From contig CM065647.1 in NCBI GenBank assembly GCA_033220425.1, forward strand, positions 124,001 to 188,000: a DNA stretch of 64,000 bases. The letters are read 5' to 3'. The position numbers and the translations under genes were made by a program. Below, one piece after another: positions 48,289 to 60,879 of the stretch. The stretch's first letter is position 1; the number at the start of each line of letters is the position of its first letter. Below the pieces are notes generated by a model. That model made no database searches. It saw only the letters and a list, made by a program, of their open reading frames with translations, and was not told the origin of the DNA. The stretch comes from Lepraria neglecta. Lineage: Eukaryota > Ascomycota > Lecanoromycetes > Lecanorales > Stereocaulaceae.

Positions 48289-51200
48289 CTAGCTCCCTCC
48301 TCCAGATTTCTTATCCCGAGAAACTATCTATCCTTTATGCCTCCTCGTCGAAACATCCGTTCTAAAGATCCTATCGTCCGTTGTAAAGAACTCTCTAGTA
48401 AATTATCCAGATTCGTAATACGTCCTTGTACTCTCTGTACGAAGGGTAATAGGTAATGCTTAGTAGGTATCCGTTCAGATTATTATTCTAACTGTATTAC
48501 TACGGGCAAGAAGTATAACCTAGTTATGTCCGTTAACGAGATGCGTCGTATTAAGAAAGTATATAATAATACTTGGTCGGAAATAAAAGAAACGTAGGCG
48601 AAACTTATACGCCTTTAATTATAATTTAATCGAGTTTAGGACGAAGAGAGAAAGTTAGTTAAGCGCGAGTTATAGAATATTAAGGAGTTAGAGAAGGACA
48701 AGAACCTTCCTTCTGATACTCCTAACGGTTTAATATTTAATGTCGGCTCTGAGCAGTTCGACCTCCCCCCGGCCTAGAGGGCCCTGAGAGTTTCGACTAG
48801 TCTTCTCTTATCTCCGATAAAACTCTTATAGGCGTTCCCCGCAATTCCCCGCAAGGTTCCTAAGAGGTTCCTAGGTACTTTCCGTTTCGTTATACCCTTT
48901 CTATTTAACTAGATAGAACTAATTCCTTCTATCTAGGATCCTCTCGACCTTATACTCTATTTCTTCCTTAATATTATAATGAAATATTTCTTAGAGTAGT
49001 ATATTAGAGTCTACTAGCTCTAGAAGTAAGATATAGAATACTAGATATACTTTGGTGTTAGGTAGAAGCTCGAGTTTATAGTTAACGGCCCCCTTTACCT
49101 TCTTAATCAAGAATAGTCTAACCTTAATATAATCTAATTTCTTGCTTAGTCTTATTATCTTTATATTTTTTATTAGGAGGTATACTTTATCCCCCTCTTT
49201 AAGCTAAGGAATATTCTTTCTTTTACTATTAACCTATCCCTTTAACTTATTATTTAAGCTCTTAATCGTCCTTTATATATCCTTATATAAATTCTTAAGC
49301 TCTTCTACCTTAACTAAGGCTTTTTCTGTATTAGGTCCGTCCCTAGCTTATAGAAATATATTTACATTCTTTCCGTGGTTGGTAAAGAATGGTATTAGAC
49401 CTGTCGTGTCTAATCTTTTATTGTTGTACGCTAGTTATACTATTAGAAGTAGTGAAACCTAGTTATCTTGTTTAAGGTTTATATAATACCTTAAGTATAC
49501 TTCTATTGTTTGGTTTGCATGTTCTATCTATCTATTAGTTTATAGATGGTATATAGTTAATATCCGAAGTTTAGTTCTAATCGCTCCGATTAGCGTTTTC
49601 TAATAGTTAGAAGTAAATAACTTATCTCTATCGGATGTTATCGACTTGGGTATACTATAATCCCTTACTAGCTTGTCAAGTAATATAAAGGCTAATTAGT
49701 CTACCTTATATATCTCCTTGAATAGTATTATAATTATATACTTCGTTAGTTTATCCATAATGACTATAATTGAATCGAAGGTGTCCTGCGTAGCTGGGTC
49801 CTTTAAAGGTGGTAGTTTAACTATAAAGTCTATTGTAATATCATCCTATAGTGATTCTAGTATAGGCGCAAACTAAATTTGCCCGTACTTGGCGTATCGT
49901 GCAGACTTGTTCTGCTGGCATTGAATATATTCCTTGATATATTGTTTAACACGCGTCCGAAGCTTCGGCGCTACGTATCCTCGTCCTAGGAGCTCTATAG
50001 TTTTAGATACTCCAGGGTGACCTTATAGTAGGTCATCGTAGTGATCCCTGATTACTTCTTTAACGCATACATCAGGTAAGTAAGTCTTTTCCTGATATCT
50101 AAGTAATACTGAATCTAGTTAATTCTCTCGTAGTCTTATTGCAAATATATCGTTATTGTAGGCTTTTACGATCCTGTTAGTTGTATCAGGTCCTAATATA
50201 CGAAGGGTTATTGCTAGTACCTAGTGTGGCACTAATAATCTATCGGCTTCTCGTTTTAGGATTGGTCGTTCCGTAATATTCTTTTCTTCTATATGGTCTA
50301 ACCGCCTACTAAGCGTATCTACTCGACCATTGTCTTTTCCTGGGGTATAGGTTATCTTGAACTTATATTGTCCGAGTAGTTCTAACTATCTAACTTATCT
50401 TCTATTTAACTCTTTTGTTATTATAAAGTTAAGAAGATTCTTATAATCTATAAAGATAGTTAGGTCCGAGTAGCTTTCGGCGTATACTCTCTAATTTTGA
50501 AGTATATATACTACGGCAAGTAGTTCTTTGTTGTATATATCGTAGTTTTATTCTACTACTAATATCTTTCGTGAAAAGTAGGCAACTAGATACTACTTTT
50601 AGTCCTTTATTTAATAAAGGCATGCTCCTATTACAAGATCCGAGGCATCTATTTCGATACGAGCCGGTTCGTTGGCTTGAAAGGTATAGAGTACTAGTAG
50701 ATCCGTATATACTTTTTTCAACGTGTCAAACGACCTTTGTTGTTCTTATCCCTATATAAATCTAATATCTTTCTTAGTAATATCTATAAGTGGAAGTACT
50801 TTCTTTGAGTAGCCTTTAATAAACTTCCTGTTGAAGTTAGCAAATCCTAAGAAACTTTGTACTGCTTTGACGTCCTGTAGTATAGGCTATTCCGCTATGG
50901 CTTTGATCTTTTCTAGGCTTATACTAATACCTTTCGTGCTAACTATAAATCCTAGGAACTTAATAGAGTCCCTGTAAAACTCGCACTTTTCCGGTTTAAG
51001 GAGTAGTCCTACTTACGATAGGTATTTGATAACGTCCTGTATATACTTAATATATTCTTCCTTTTTCTCGGAGTAAATTAAGATATTATCGAGGTACGCT
51101 ATCGCTATTCGATCTAAGTATACTCGTATAACGTTATTGATAAGTGCTTAGCAGGTTACTAGTACGTTAGTAAGTCTAAACGGTATTACTAGATACTTAT

Positions 51201-53995
51201 AGTGGCTATATCTGGTTCGGAAGGTAGTTTTCTATTCTTCGCCTTCTTTTATCCAAATTAGATTATATACGCCCCTAAGGTCTAGTTTTATAAATATCTT
51301 TGCCTTACTAAGCCGATCCTATAGCTCGCTAATATTTAGTAAAGGATACCTGTTCTTTATAGTAATATCGTTCAACTTTCGATAGTCGATATATAGCTAT
51401 AAGCTTCCGTCCTTCTTCAGCGCGAAGAGGATTAGATAACCTGCTAGTGATTTAGATTCCCGAATAAATCCTTTCTTAAGGTTCTTATCGATATACCCGC
51501 GAAGTATAGTAAGTTCCCTTTCCGATAATATATAGATAGGTCTAAATATTAGCGCCTTGCCAGGTTCGAGTTCGATCTTATAATCCTATAGCTAGTGCTT
51601 AGGTAACGCTTTTACGCTCGTCTCTTCCTCGAATAGGTATACCTATCGTTTATATTCCTGAGGGATCGTAGAAGGTTCGTCTTTTCCTTTAATAGCTCTC
51701 TCTTTAGTATCCTACTAACCCTTACTAGTAACTAAGGAGTCGAGCCTTCTCTCTTAGAAGTTACTCTTATCATTTAAGAATAAAGTAATATATACTTCGA
51801 CCGGTCTTCGGTTCTTTCTCTTATCTATTATCGTCTACTATCGACTAATAGATCTAATACTAGTAACGTTTCTAGATTGTCCGAATTTAAGTACTTTTAT
51901 CTTCCAGTTAATTTCTAGGTTATATTTATTCAACTAGGGTATTCCCAAAATAATATTATAAGTAGCTATCCCAACTATATCGAATATAATTTCCTCGTAG
52001 TATTACTGAATTATTACTAGTAGGGAGCGTATCTCCTCCTCTACTTTTCCTATTAAGAATACTAACCCGTTAGCCAGGCGTAGCTTATAAGATAATTTCT
52101 TCTTTCGGGTTAGTAGGCCGCTCGAGTCCACTAAGTTCCTTAAGATGAAATTTCCTATAGCTCCGCTGTCTATCATCGCCACGGTCCGCTGTCCGTCGAT
52201 GTTTACTGGTACAATAATATAGTTATGGTATTGGGCGGAATACAATTATTATTTAGAGAATAATGCGTTAATCTCCTCATGCTTCCCCTTAGTATAAGAG
52301 ATTATTCTTTTCCCTATAATAGTAGGAAGCCGTATACTTCCTTTATTCCCTTATGCGGAATATATTTATCATATAGGTAGCTATACTATAGTACTTAGTT
52401 ATAAGCTCCTCTCTTAAAGACTTTGAGTAAGTTATTTCTCTCTTTCTCCTAATTCTCTATAAAGTATAGAAAGTAATAATACTTCCTCTTACTTACAAGA
52501 TACTACTAGTATCTATCTTCCTTATACTTATACTACTATATTTCTCTATAGTAAGCTTTCTTAAGTAAGGGTACCGTGCGTTCCGTCGCTATACGGCCCC
52601 TTTCTTCTCTATATATTAAATAATCGGGTAATACACACTTAGTATATAGAATCTCGCTATATTACTAATATTCCCTATCGTATCGATAGTCTCGTATAGG
52701 TTCGTCCCATTTGGGTTTTACAGATAATTACTTATTTAGTATACCTTATACTTTACTTTCGATTTTATCGAAGAGTTTACTTTTATCTTCGTTCGATTAA
52801 GGTTCGTTAACTTCTAGTAATTTTCCTTCTATTTGGGATATAGTAGATCCAGGTTCGGGTATTAACGCTAGTCTCTCCGGACTAGCTTTCCGCTGTTCCT
52901 AATCCGTCTCGTATTATTAAGATCTATTACTATCCTTATAGTAGTACCTCTATACTTCTTTATTAAATTCTAATTTAAAGATATCATCTTCCGAATCCTG
53001 ATCTAATTCTTCTATATCGTAGAGTAGCCATATTTCTTCGGAGTTTTCCTCGTTATCCAGAGGTCCTCCTTCTATTACATTAATCTGCGGTCGATATACT
53101 ATATTCTTCGACCTGCAGTCTCTAGCTATATAGCCCAGTTTGCTATAGCTATAGCAAGTAATTACTTTCTTTCCCCCGTACTACTTTTTCCCTTTAAAGT
53201 TTCCTTTCTTCTTTCCTATCTAAATAAAGTTAATCTCTATTAGCACTATACTACGGTAAGTATTATATTCCCTATAGTCTTATCAGTAATTCCTCGTCTT
53301 TAAGAAGAATCCCTTATATCGGGTTCCGCTAACTCCTCCGTTATACCGTTTCTCTATAGATTATTCGAATAGCTTGTTATCGATTTCGATTGCATTTTTA
53401 ATAAGTCTATCTAGAGTATTAATTACTCCTCCGAATCTTATAAGCTTATCTTTAATATTATCTTTAAGGCCCTAACGATATATCGTTATTAGCGCATTAT
53501 TATCCTAGCCTATCTTTATCGCGTACGTTTGAAACTAAGTTGAAAACTCTAACGCTGACTTCTTCTACTTCATATATTAGATAATATATATTACTGCGTT
53601 TACCTCGTTGGAAGGTCCGAATATATAGCGGATTTCAACTATAAACTTTGGTATACTTTCTATCTATAACTTAACGTCACCGTCTTCGTCGTCGTCTTCT
53701 ATATACTTCTTTAGGAAAGGTTCGACCCACTTTTGGGCTCGTCCTCGTAGGTAAGATATGGTGAAGGTAGTATATCTGGTTGCTAGGAGCAAGTCTCCCT
53801 GGAACAGAAGGTATAGTTATACTTGTATAAGCTATAGCTCAAGCTTATCCCTGTCTCTATAGTACAGGTCTAGTACTATAACCTTGATCCTTTTTCCAGA
53901 TCCTTCGTCTATAGTATAGTATCTCTAGCCAGTAACCGTTGAGGTGCTTGGGGTAGGGTTTCTGCCTGAAGTTGTTGAAGAACTTATCCCTTAGG

Positions 53996-54252
53996 GTGTT
54001 CAAAGTGTTATAACCTACGTCCGATCGTTTACCTAACGGTGCGATAACCGGGTATAGGTATATGTCTTATGCTTCTATAGGAGAGGAGTTACTCAGGTAG
54101 AATGGCAGTCTTCTTTGGATGTAGGTAGTCAATGCGTTCTATGTTGATAACTAGTAAAGTATAGTGCAAGGAGTACCAGGAAGATTAACCAAGTAATAGT
54201 TTACTAAGTTGAACACACTGTTCCAAACAATGGGCAAAGCCCCGTATATATA
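53996..54252 (-). promoter_or_regulatory. D TATA box, putative transcript start and self-primer binding site
   Basis: On the minus strand TATATATA (54252-54245) is followed after exactly 28 nt by GTGTTCAA (54216-54209). Two nucleotides inside the LTR boundary lies TTGAACAC (54003-53996), its full complement. Compared with B1, both partners differ at the matching position (C:G in B, T:A in D), so pairing is conserved. Confidence 0.65.
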
Positions 54253-54431
54253 GACATAAGAAATCCTGCCAAGCAATCCATGAGCGTTATGAGCGCACGG
54301 CGCTCATTGCGCTCATCATTCTTGAGCGCCATGAGCGCACAGCGCTCGTTGCGCTCATCGCTTCAGCTGCTAGTCCTGTCTGTAGTGCCTTGTCCTACAG
54401 GACAGTCCTGTTAGAACCAAGGGTTCTAACA
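54006..54431 (-). repeat. 5' LTR of D (426 bp)
   Basis: TGTTATAACC...GGTTCTAACA. It is followed by the ACCTC target duplication and ends in a hairpin TGTTAGAACC-AAG-GGTTCTAACA (54409-54431). Confidence 0.92.
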
Positions 54432-57400
54432 ACCTCCTACTAATGGTATAGAATTTCAGACCTTGATACTATACCATACCCCGGGATGGGTAAGAGAGCC
54501 AATATCCCATACCATCCCATATCTTTCCGGGCTATACCTTCGTTGTATATAATATTAGACCTCTTCCTATTAGCTTAATCTGCTATTCTCCTACGGCTTA
54601 CGACGGATTATTTGGTTATAAAGTTAAGGACTCTCGTTATATAATTAGTAATATTATTCGCTTTAGTATACTAGATATGCTTACGAGCCGTAGATCTAGT
54701 GTCTATAGGTAGAGAGAAAGATATCCGCGGGTAGAAACCCTTGTTAGTAAAAATAGAGTTACTCCCGTAGTACTGGCAATAGAGTTATTATCCGCGAATT
54801 CGGCTATAGGAAGGAGTCGGACCCAATTATCTTGTATGTACATATAGTACGTTCTCAGGTAACGCTCGACGTCTTGATTAGCCCGTTCCGTCTAACTGTT
54901 AGTTTCTAGATAGAACGCTGTGGATAGCTTGATATCGATCTTCAGCCGCTGATATAGTACCTTCTATACTAATGATACGAACTGTAGCCCTCGATCGGAA
55001 ATGATTGACTCTGGGAGACCATACGAGCGAAAGATATATCTTATCAGGATGTCGGCCGTGGCTTCCGTAGACGTGCCTCGGTCTGTCGCGATATATAGAG
55101 CGTAGTGGCGCTCCTTGGAAAGCCGATCCACGATAGCGTATATAGTATTGAACCCTTCCGAGACGGGAAGTCTAGTGATGAAGTCTATAGAGATATCTTG
55201 CCAGCGTTATTCCGGCACCGGTAAAGCCTATAGTAGCCTATTATATTGGTCTCGAGGGGCCTTGCTTCGTTAATAGATATAGTAATTACAGATATAGCGA
55301 GCGATCTTATCTTTTATACTACGCCAGTAGAACTATCTCTTTACTAACTCAAGCGTCCTATCTCTACCGGGATAGCTATATATGGGTTAGTTATAGCTTT
55401 CCTTGATTATATCCGTACGGAGCTTAATTATTACTAGAACCCAAAGACGATCCTTGTAGAAGAGTACGTTATTATAGCTGGAGTAATAACGTAAATTGAT
55501 TATTTCGAATATCCGGGACGGATCCTTCTCGAGGGTATCACGGATCCGCCTATAGTCGTCATCCTCCTTGTTTACTAGCGCCACCCTTGCGTATAGGGGT
55601 AAATCCTGATCAGTCAGCGCGTTGATCTATTCGTCTAATATAATGTCGCTGCCGCTACCCCCCTTTTAGATTCTCTATCCCTAGAGAACCGCGCGCTAGT
55701 CGATTTAGAGTTTAGCTCTCGTGAATCGATTAGCTATCGATTTCGCAGGCCTGCGCTAAAACGGGCCTGTAAAATCGAATCGGGTTTAGCGCTATACTTC
55801 TAAAAATACTCTAGAGATAGTAGAGCACGGTATTGATGCTTTTAACGCTCATCCTATCTATTAGCAGGAACTAAGTTTGGTATATATATTAAGGCGTCTA
55901 CTTTGCCATTGGATTTGCCACTTCGGTATATGATTTTGAAGTTAAAATCAGCTAATTTCTCTGCCTATCAAGCCTGACGACGCGTTAGCTCCTTTATCTA
56001 TATAAAATATTCGAGGCTCTTATAATCAGTGAATATTTGGATAGGGATGTCGGTTGATTCTAATTCAGGACGCCAGTATTCTAGGCAGCGGATGATTACA
56101 AGCAGCTCCTTATTATAGATCTTATAGTTATACTCTATAGGTAGTAGGTTCTTACTATAGAATATAACCGGATAGAGGACTCCGTCATTGTCCGCTTGGG
56201 ATAAGACACTACTATTAACGTAATCAGACGAATCTGTCTCTAGTACTACTGGCCACGATCTATTGTAATGCCGAAGTACTAGGGTACTAGTAACTATGCT
56301 TTTGAGACGCTCGAAGGCTACTTGATATACTTTAGACTACTAGAATGGATAATCCTTCTTAGTAAGCGATACTAAGGGTCTAACCGTTTTCGAGAAGTCC
56401 TTGATGAACCGGCGGTAGAAGTTGCAGAAACTAACGAATACTTGTGCCTCCTTTAGACGAGTTAGGGGTTCCTAGTTAATAATAGCCTCTATTTTAGAAG
56501 GGTCTATACGTAGACCTTCTATTGATACGATTAGTCCGAGAAAGGTTGTTTCTTAGATGTAGAATTCGTATTTCTTAATATCAACCTGTAATCCCGCCTC
56601 CCGAAGCTTTAGTAAGACCTTTCGCACCTGCTACTTATACTCCTTTTCTATCTTACTATAGATTAGGATATTATCTAGATAGACCTGGTAGAAGTCGTTT
56701 AGGTATTCGAAGAGGGTATTATTTATATAGTGCTGGAAGGACGCAGGTCTATTAGTCAGGCCAAATAGTAGGATATAGTATTTGAACGCCCCGAAGGAGG
56801 TAGTAAACGTCGTGAGATCTTCGCTATCTAGATATATACAAAGCTTATTGAATATAGTAATAATATCGAGCTTCGTAAGATATTTATATCTAATGATATA
56901 AGCGAGCGTTTCCTCGATAAGCGGTATAGGATAGTAATTCCAGATTGTAATAGTATTAAGTTTCCGATAGTCGATATAGAAACGGAGACTTCTATTATAC
57001 TTTTGAATAAAGAGGACTAGTAACGCGTAGGGAGCTATGCTAGGTGAGATAAAACCCTTCTTAAGGTTGTCGTCTAAGTATTCCTTTACCTTTTAGAGCT
57101 TGAATCTAGATATCGGGTATAAGCGACTCTGAGGTAGCTTCTTTCCAGCTTCTAATTCAATCTTATAATCGTATAACCGATACGGTAGGAGTTCCTTTAC
57201 TTTACTCCGGTTAAAGATATTAATAAGATCATAGTATTCCTTGGGAAGCTTCTGCTTGATTGTCCCCTTAGTTACTTCCGATACCTTATAGATCTAGTCT
57301 AGTATAGATCCAACCTGGATAGCCTTCTCTATCTTAGCTATTGTTATAGAGAAGTATTAGACGTTACGCTTCTTTTGCTTCCTTATATATATATAGAATA

Positions 57401-59692
57401 CGGTAGCGCTGATCTCCGTAATATTGAGTGCCTTACTTTCTTCAGGTAGTAGTAACGGTAGTAGCGGTAGTAGAGGTTCCTTCGAAGCCTTTAGGCGAGC
57501 CTAAGGAGCTCCGGTATAATTACAGCGACCAGGCAAGAAAATGATGCGGTTATGCGCTATATCGAGTAGGACCTTATACTTGTTCATCTATAGCTTACTA
57601 AGGATAATATATTAATTACCTAGATTGGTAATAAGTATAGGCACGGTTGACTCGAGATAGTTATAGACCTTTATAGAAGGGTAAATAGTATAGGTAATAG
57701 GTGTCTTTCGTATCTTGCCGTTATAACTATAGAGGTAGCGTAGTTTGGCGAGAGGTATAGAAACGATATTAAGGTAATCGGATAGAAGTTATACTTCTTT
57801 TTTATTAATAAATAAATAGGTAGTAGCACTAGTATTAGTAAGGGCTTTAGATTAGTATTCTTTTCCTTAAGTAAGTAATATAATAGGATATATAAATAAT
57901 CTTCTTCTATATAGATTATAGATATCTACTAATAATAAGAATAGTAGATCCTTAGGGGCGACTTCCCTAAGGATATCTAGTTTTCCGAAACCTTAGACCT
58001 ATTTATCTTATTTCCGCTGGCTCTAAGCTTATCCTTAGAGCTCGTCGAGTCCTTACTATTAGTAGCGATTTTCTAGATTCCCTCTTTCTTTGGAATAGGG
58101 TAGTCCTTGGCCTAGTAGCCTTCTTTGCCACAGTTATAACAGTTACCGGAGGGTGGTTTCGGGGAGATAGTACGTCTAGAGGCGATGATAATGGCTGGTT
58201 TAACCGATAGACGCTTCATCGGGGGCGTATACGTAGTAACTCGGGGTACTTTTGAAGAACTGGTAGGCGGGGCTATTACGCGTTTGACTAACTCCTTCTT
58301 ATACTTATAGGTAGAGTCTATATTATATAACTAATTATCTACCTATTAGTAGTAGTCTCTAAGTCCCTTAATTATATTAAACTCTATAGTATTAGTAGTA
58401 ATAGCTCGTTAAAGGCGAGGCGTTACCTTCTTAGTTAACTCCTTAACTATAATTACTTCGTTGAGTTTTAAGTAAGTAGTATACTTATAGAATTTTGGTA
58501 GGAATACGGCGAAGGTTTCGGTTACCTTTATTTTAAGTGCCTTGAACTCTCGATATATATCCGACCGCTTATTAGGGTTACCTATTATATCTTAGAGTAT
58601 ACTTAGTACCTCGTTAGGGGTAGCGAAGTAATTAGGGTCTTTAGTACGGTAGGAGTATATCTACTTAGTAGTAATACCTCTAGTACAGGAGATAATATAG
58701 ATGGTTCTAGTAGTATTATCCTTAAAGTGGTCTTTATTCACTATTAACTTATCCCGGATACGTTATATCTAGTCCTCTAAGGTGATATCGCTATCTAGCT
58801 AGCAGAATAGTAGGGGGTCTAATATTTTGGCGGTACGCTGCTTGTTGCTACTGATGGTAGAGCTAGGGGTTATTTAGCGCGGAGGTATACCTTCTTCCAA
58901 TATAGTAACCTGCTCCTCTAGGCGTCCGACTTCGGTTTCTAGTTGGGAGTTCCTTTATCTAAGAGTTCGGTATTTATCCTAGACAGTTCGCCTCTAAGCC
59001 TGCGCTTCTCGCGCTGCTTCTATAGCTTCGTTATTTCTAGCAGCTATTATATCCTACTCTTCAATATAGGATAATACTGCGTCTCGTTCCTAGCGGAGCT
59101 TAATTAGGACTAATATTACGGCAGCTGGCTCCTTAGATACCTAATACTATAACTAAGGTATGTTTCGGATGTCTAATACGGTAGCAGCGTCCTAAGCGTC
59201 TACGGTATCGTCTAGTAGGAGGAAGGAGATACGTCGACGGGCTTCTACTCGCCGGAGGACGTCCTCGCGTTTTTCGTAGGAGGTTATATTAAAATCGCTA
59301 CTTCTTACTATAATAGGATAGGGGTTAGAGATAGAGTTAAGGTAGAGGGACGAAGACCGAGGTACCTGTAAGGTATAGGAGAGGGTGAATATATTAAAAA
59401 TATATTGTCCTAGGACAGTGTCGTTGGGGTTAGACGTTATAGATCGCGCCGGATCTCTTCAGAACGCGTCAACCTAATGCTTCTGGGGTTCGGGGTTACT
59501 CGCTAGGAGCTTACTTATATAATAGAGCCTTCGTTAACGTGTTAACAGTATAATATAGTACTAATCTAGATCGGATACTGAAAGGGGTTCCTCGATACTT
59601 GTTTCAACTCGCTGACTGGCTATAAGCTTCGCCGTTTATTTTACCTCGCTGACGAACTTATAAGGGCAGGGGTAAGATAAGATATATTCTAA

Positions 59693-59895
59693 TATCAGGG
59701 GCCTACCTAGAGCGAGTCGATAGGGGTGTAATATAACTAGGAGAATATATCTAAGGAGAGAAGATAGATATATAAAGCCTGCGCGTCTTGGAGACGCGCC
59801 AAGCCGCTAGCCATGAGCGGTTATCGAACGTTCGATAACCATGCTCCATACTACGCGTATCGGCACAACTAGTGAGCAAAGGCCAAGCTATAACA
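59693..59895 (-). repeat. 5' LTR of C1 (203 bp) with two internal hairpins
   Basis: It starts TATCAGGGG and ends GCTATAACA. It contains a perfect 22-bp palindrome (59819-59840, centred on CGAACGTTCG) and an 8-bp-stem hairpin (59781-59799). The string AGAATATATCT (59742-59752) is complementary to the sequence 2 nt outside the LTR (59680-59690). Confidence 0.85.
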
Positions 59896-60708
59896 GTAGC
59901 GAGGTAGTCTTATACAAGATCCCTTTATAGTCTAAGGATAGTAATAAGTATATTTCTACCCCCTTTACCTATAAGTAGTTCTCTATACACTCTACCTTTA
60001 TAATAACTATTAATAAGTCGTAGGGATAGTCGATAAAGTATATAGGACTTAACCTACGGTCTCGTCTAGTATTTACCTATAGGCAATTTTATATTAGTAA
60101 CTCGCGCGTTACTATAGAGTCGAATCTATATGTAATTAGTCTAGATTTAGATAACTATATTAGGTATAAGCTTATAAATAGCCCGGTCTATAAGTAGGTA
60201 CTACTATAGATCTAGTGCTCGTAGAACGGTTATAAGTAATAGGAGCTAATTGAAACGACGCTAAGCCTCTTTAGGATATATATTAAACTTGTAGATTGCG
60301 GTAATCGACTTTTCAGTACGATTCGGGGTTAGATTTTACTTAGTATAGCTATTACTTAGACTTATAAATAGTAGCGACTATATCTAAATACTTGAATATA
60401 TTAGCCAATAAGCTTGCAGGCGTATAGTTATGGGTTATATTATGGCCCTAGTATAGTTTCTATATAAATAATCGCGATGTTACTATTATATAACTTCGTC
60501 GTCGATAGGTATAAAAATAAGTATTGCGCGTAGCCCTATACCAAGCCCGACATTATAGCGCGTGTATTCAGCCAATCAGGATTTTATAGCCCTAGCACTA
60601 GCGTAGGCCTGTAAAATATTTAGCTAATCGGCGCTGATTCCGGACCCGAGAAATAACCGAGCGCGCGTGTATCCTTTTCAGGCTGCTCTTTAGTATTGAA
60701 ATCTTACT
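59896..60708. other. AT-rich spacer, no gene recognised
   Basis: It is RIPed up to about 60520, then there is a lightly mutated patch (60530-60700) with normal CpA/TpG. No coding frame, and it does not continue the Plavaka transposase from the other side of C1. The patch could belong to a Helitron-like relative whose 3' end follows. Confidence 0.4.
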
Positions 60709-60879
60709 ACTTTAACAACTTTGGATATATTAGAGTTAGAGCTTAACTTTATATATATAAAATATACTATAAATAGAGGGCTTTCTAACCCCGCTTAAAT
60801 TTTCTAAACAGAGTATAAAATAAGCGAGATATAGCCGGGTTTACAGTAATCTTCTGTGAAGATTACGGGCACTCACTTG
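60709..60879 (+). mobile_element. Helitron-like 3' end, copy 4 (5' part different or missing)
   Basis: About 170 bp match the 3' quarter of the other copies, including the hairpin TAATCTTC/GAAGATTA and the terminal CTTG followed by T. The common 5' TCTTTCTTC start is absent upstream. It is either truncated or a family variant sharing only the 3' end, which is common for Helitrons. Confidence 0.65.

Larger units (their letters stand above)
47863..54431 (-). mobile_element. Chromovirus D (Ty3/gypsy), full length, minus strand
   Basis: 6569 bp with 426-bp LTRs (47863-48288 and 54006-54431). The target duplication is an exact ACCTC (47858-47862 and 54432-54436). On the minus strand: gag about 53985-52350 with a knuckle near 53100, protease about 52230-52010 showing an IDSGA active site, reverse transcriptase about 51600-50800, RNase H about 50680-50350, integrase about 50150-49450, and a chromodomain near 48960-48840. 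The purine tract is at 48289-48305. It is the least RIPed of the full-length chromoviruses, with LTRs differing by a modest set of transitions, so it is probably among the youngest. It is still broken in many places. Confidence 0.92.
47362..54532. mobile_element. Fold-back DNA element (597 bp) split by element D
   Basis: The terminal inverted repeats read CCCGGAAAGATATGGGAT (47363-47380) and its complement (54514-54531). The flanks TATG (47358-47361) and TATA (54533-54536) may be a target duplication altered by RIP. The interior has many GATATGGGAT units and a long central palindrome. Element D sits in the right side with a 5-bp duplication. No coding capacity is present, so this is a MITE or fold-back element. 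It is inserted into the C1 integrase region, so it is younger than C1 and older than D. Confidence 0.75.
46650..59895 (-). mobile_element. Chromovirus C1 (Ty3/gypsy), both LTRs, minus strand
   Basis: 203-bp LTRs at 46650-46852 and 59693-59895. On the minus strand: gag about 59400-57900 with a zinc knuckle near 58110-58150, protease about 57450-57300, reverse transcriptase about 57200-56500, RNase H about 56350-55900, and integrase about 55650-54540. The integrase C-terminus continues at 47361-47140 after the inserted fold-back element. A chromodomain lies near 47100-46900 and a G-rich polypurine tract abuts the 3' LTR (46855-46866). Flanking 5-mers (AAACG left, GTAGC right) do not match. Without insertions it is about 6.1 kb. 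It is less RIPed than A and E but broken in many places. Confidence 0.85.

Noticed and set aside
59896-60520. Continuation of the Plavaka transposase on the right of C1
   Set aside because: No frame matching the expected C-terminal half was found on either strand.
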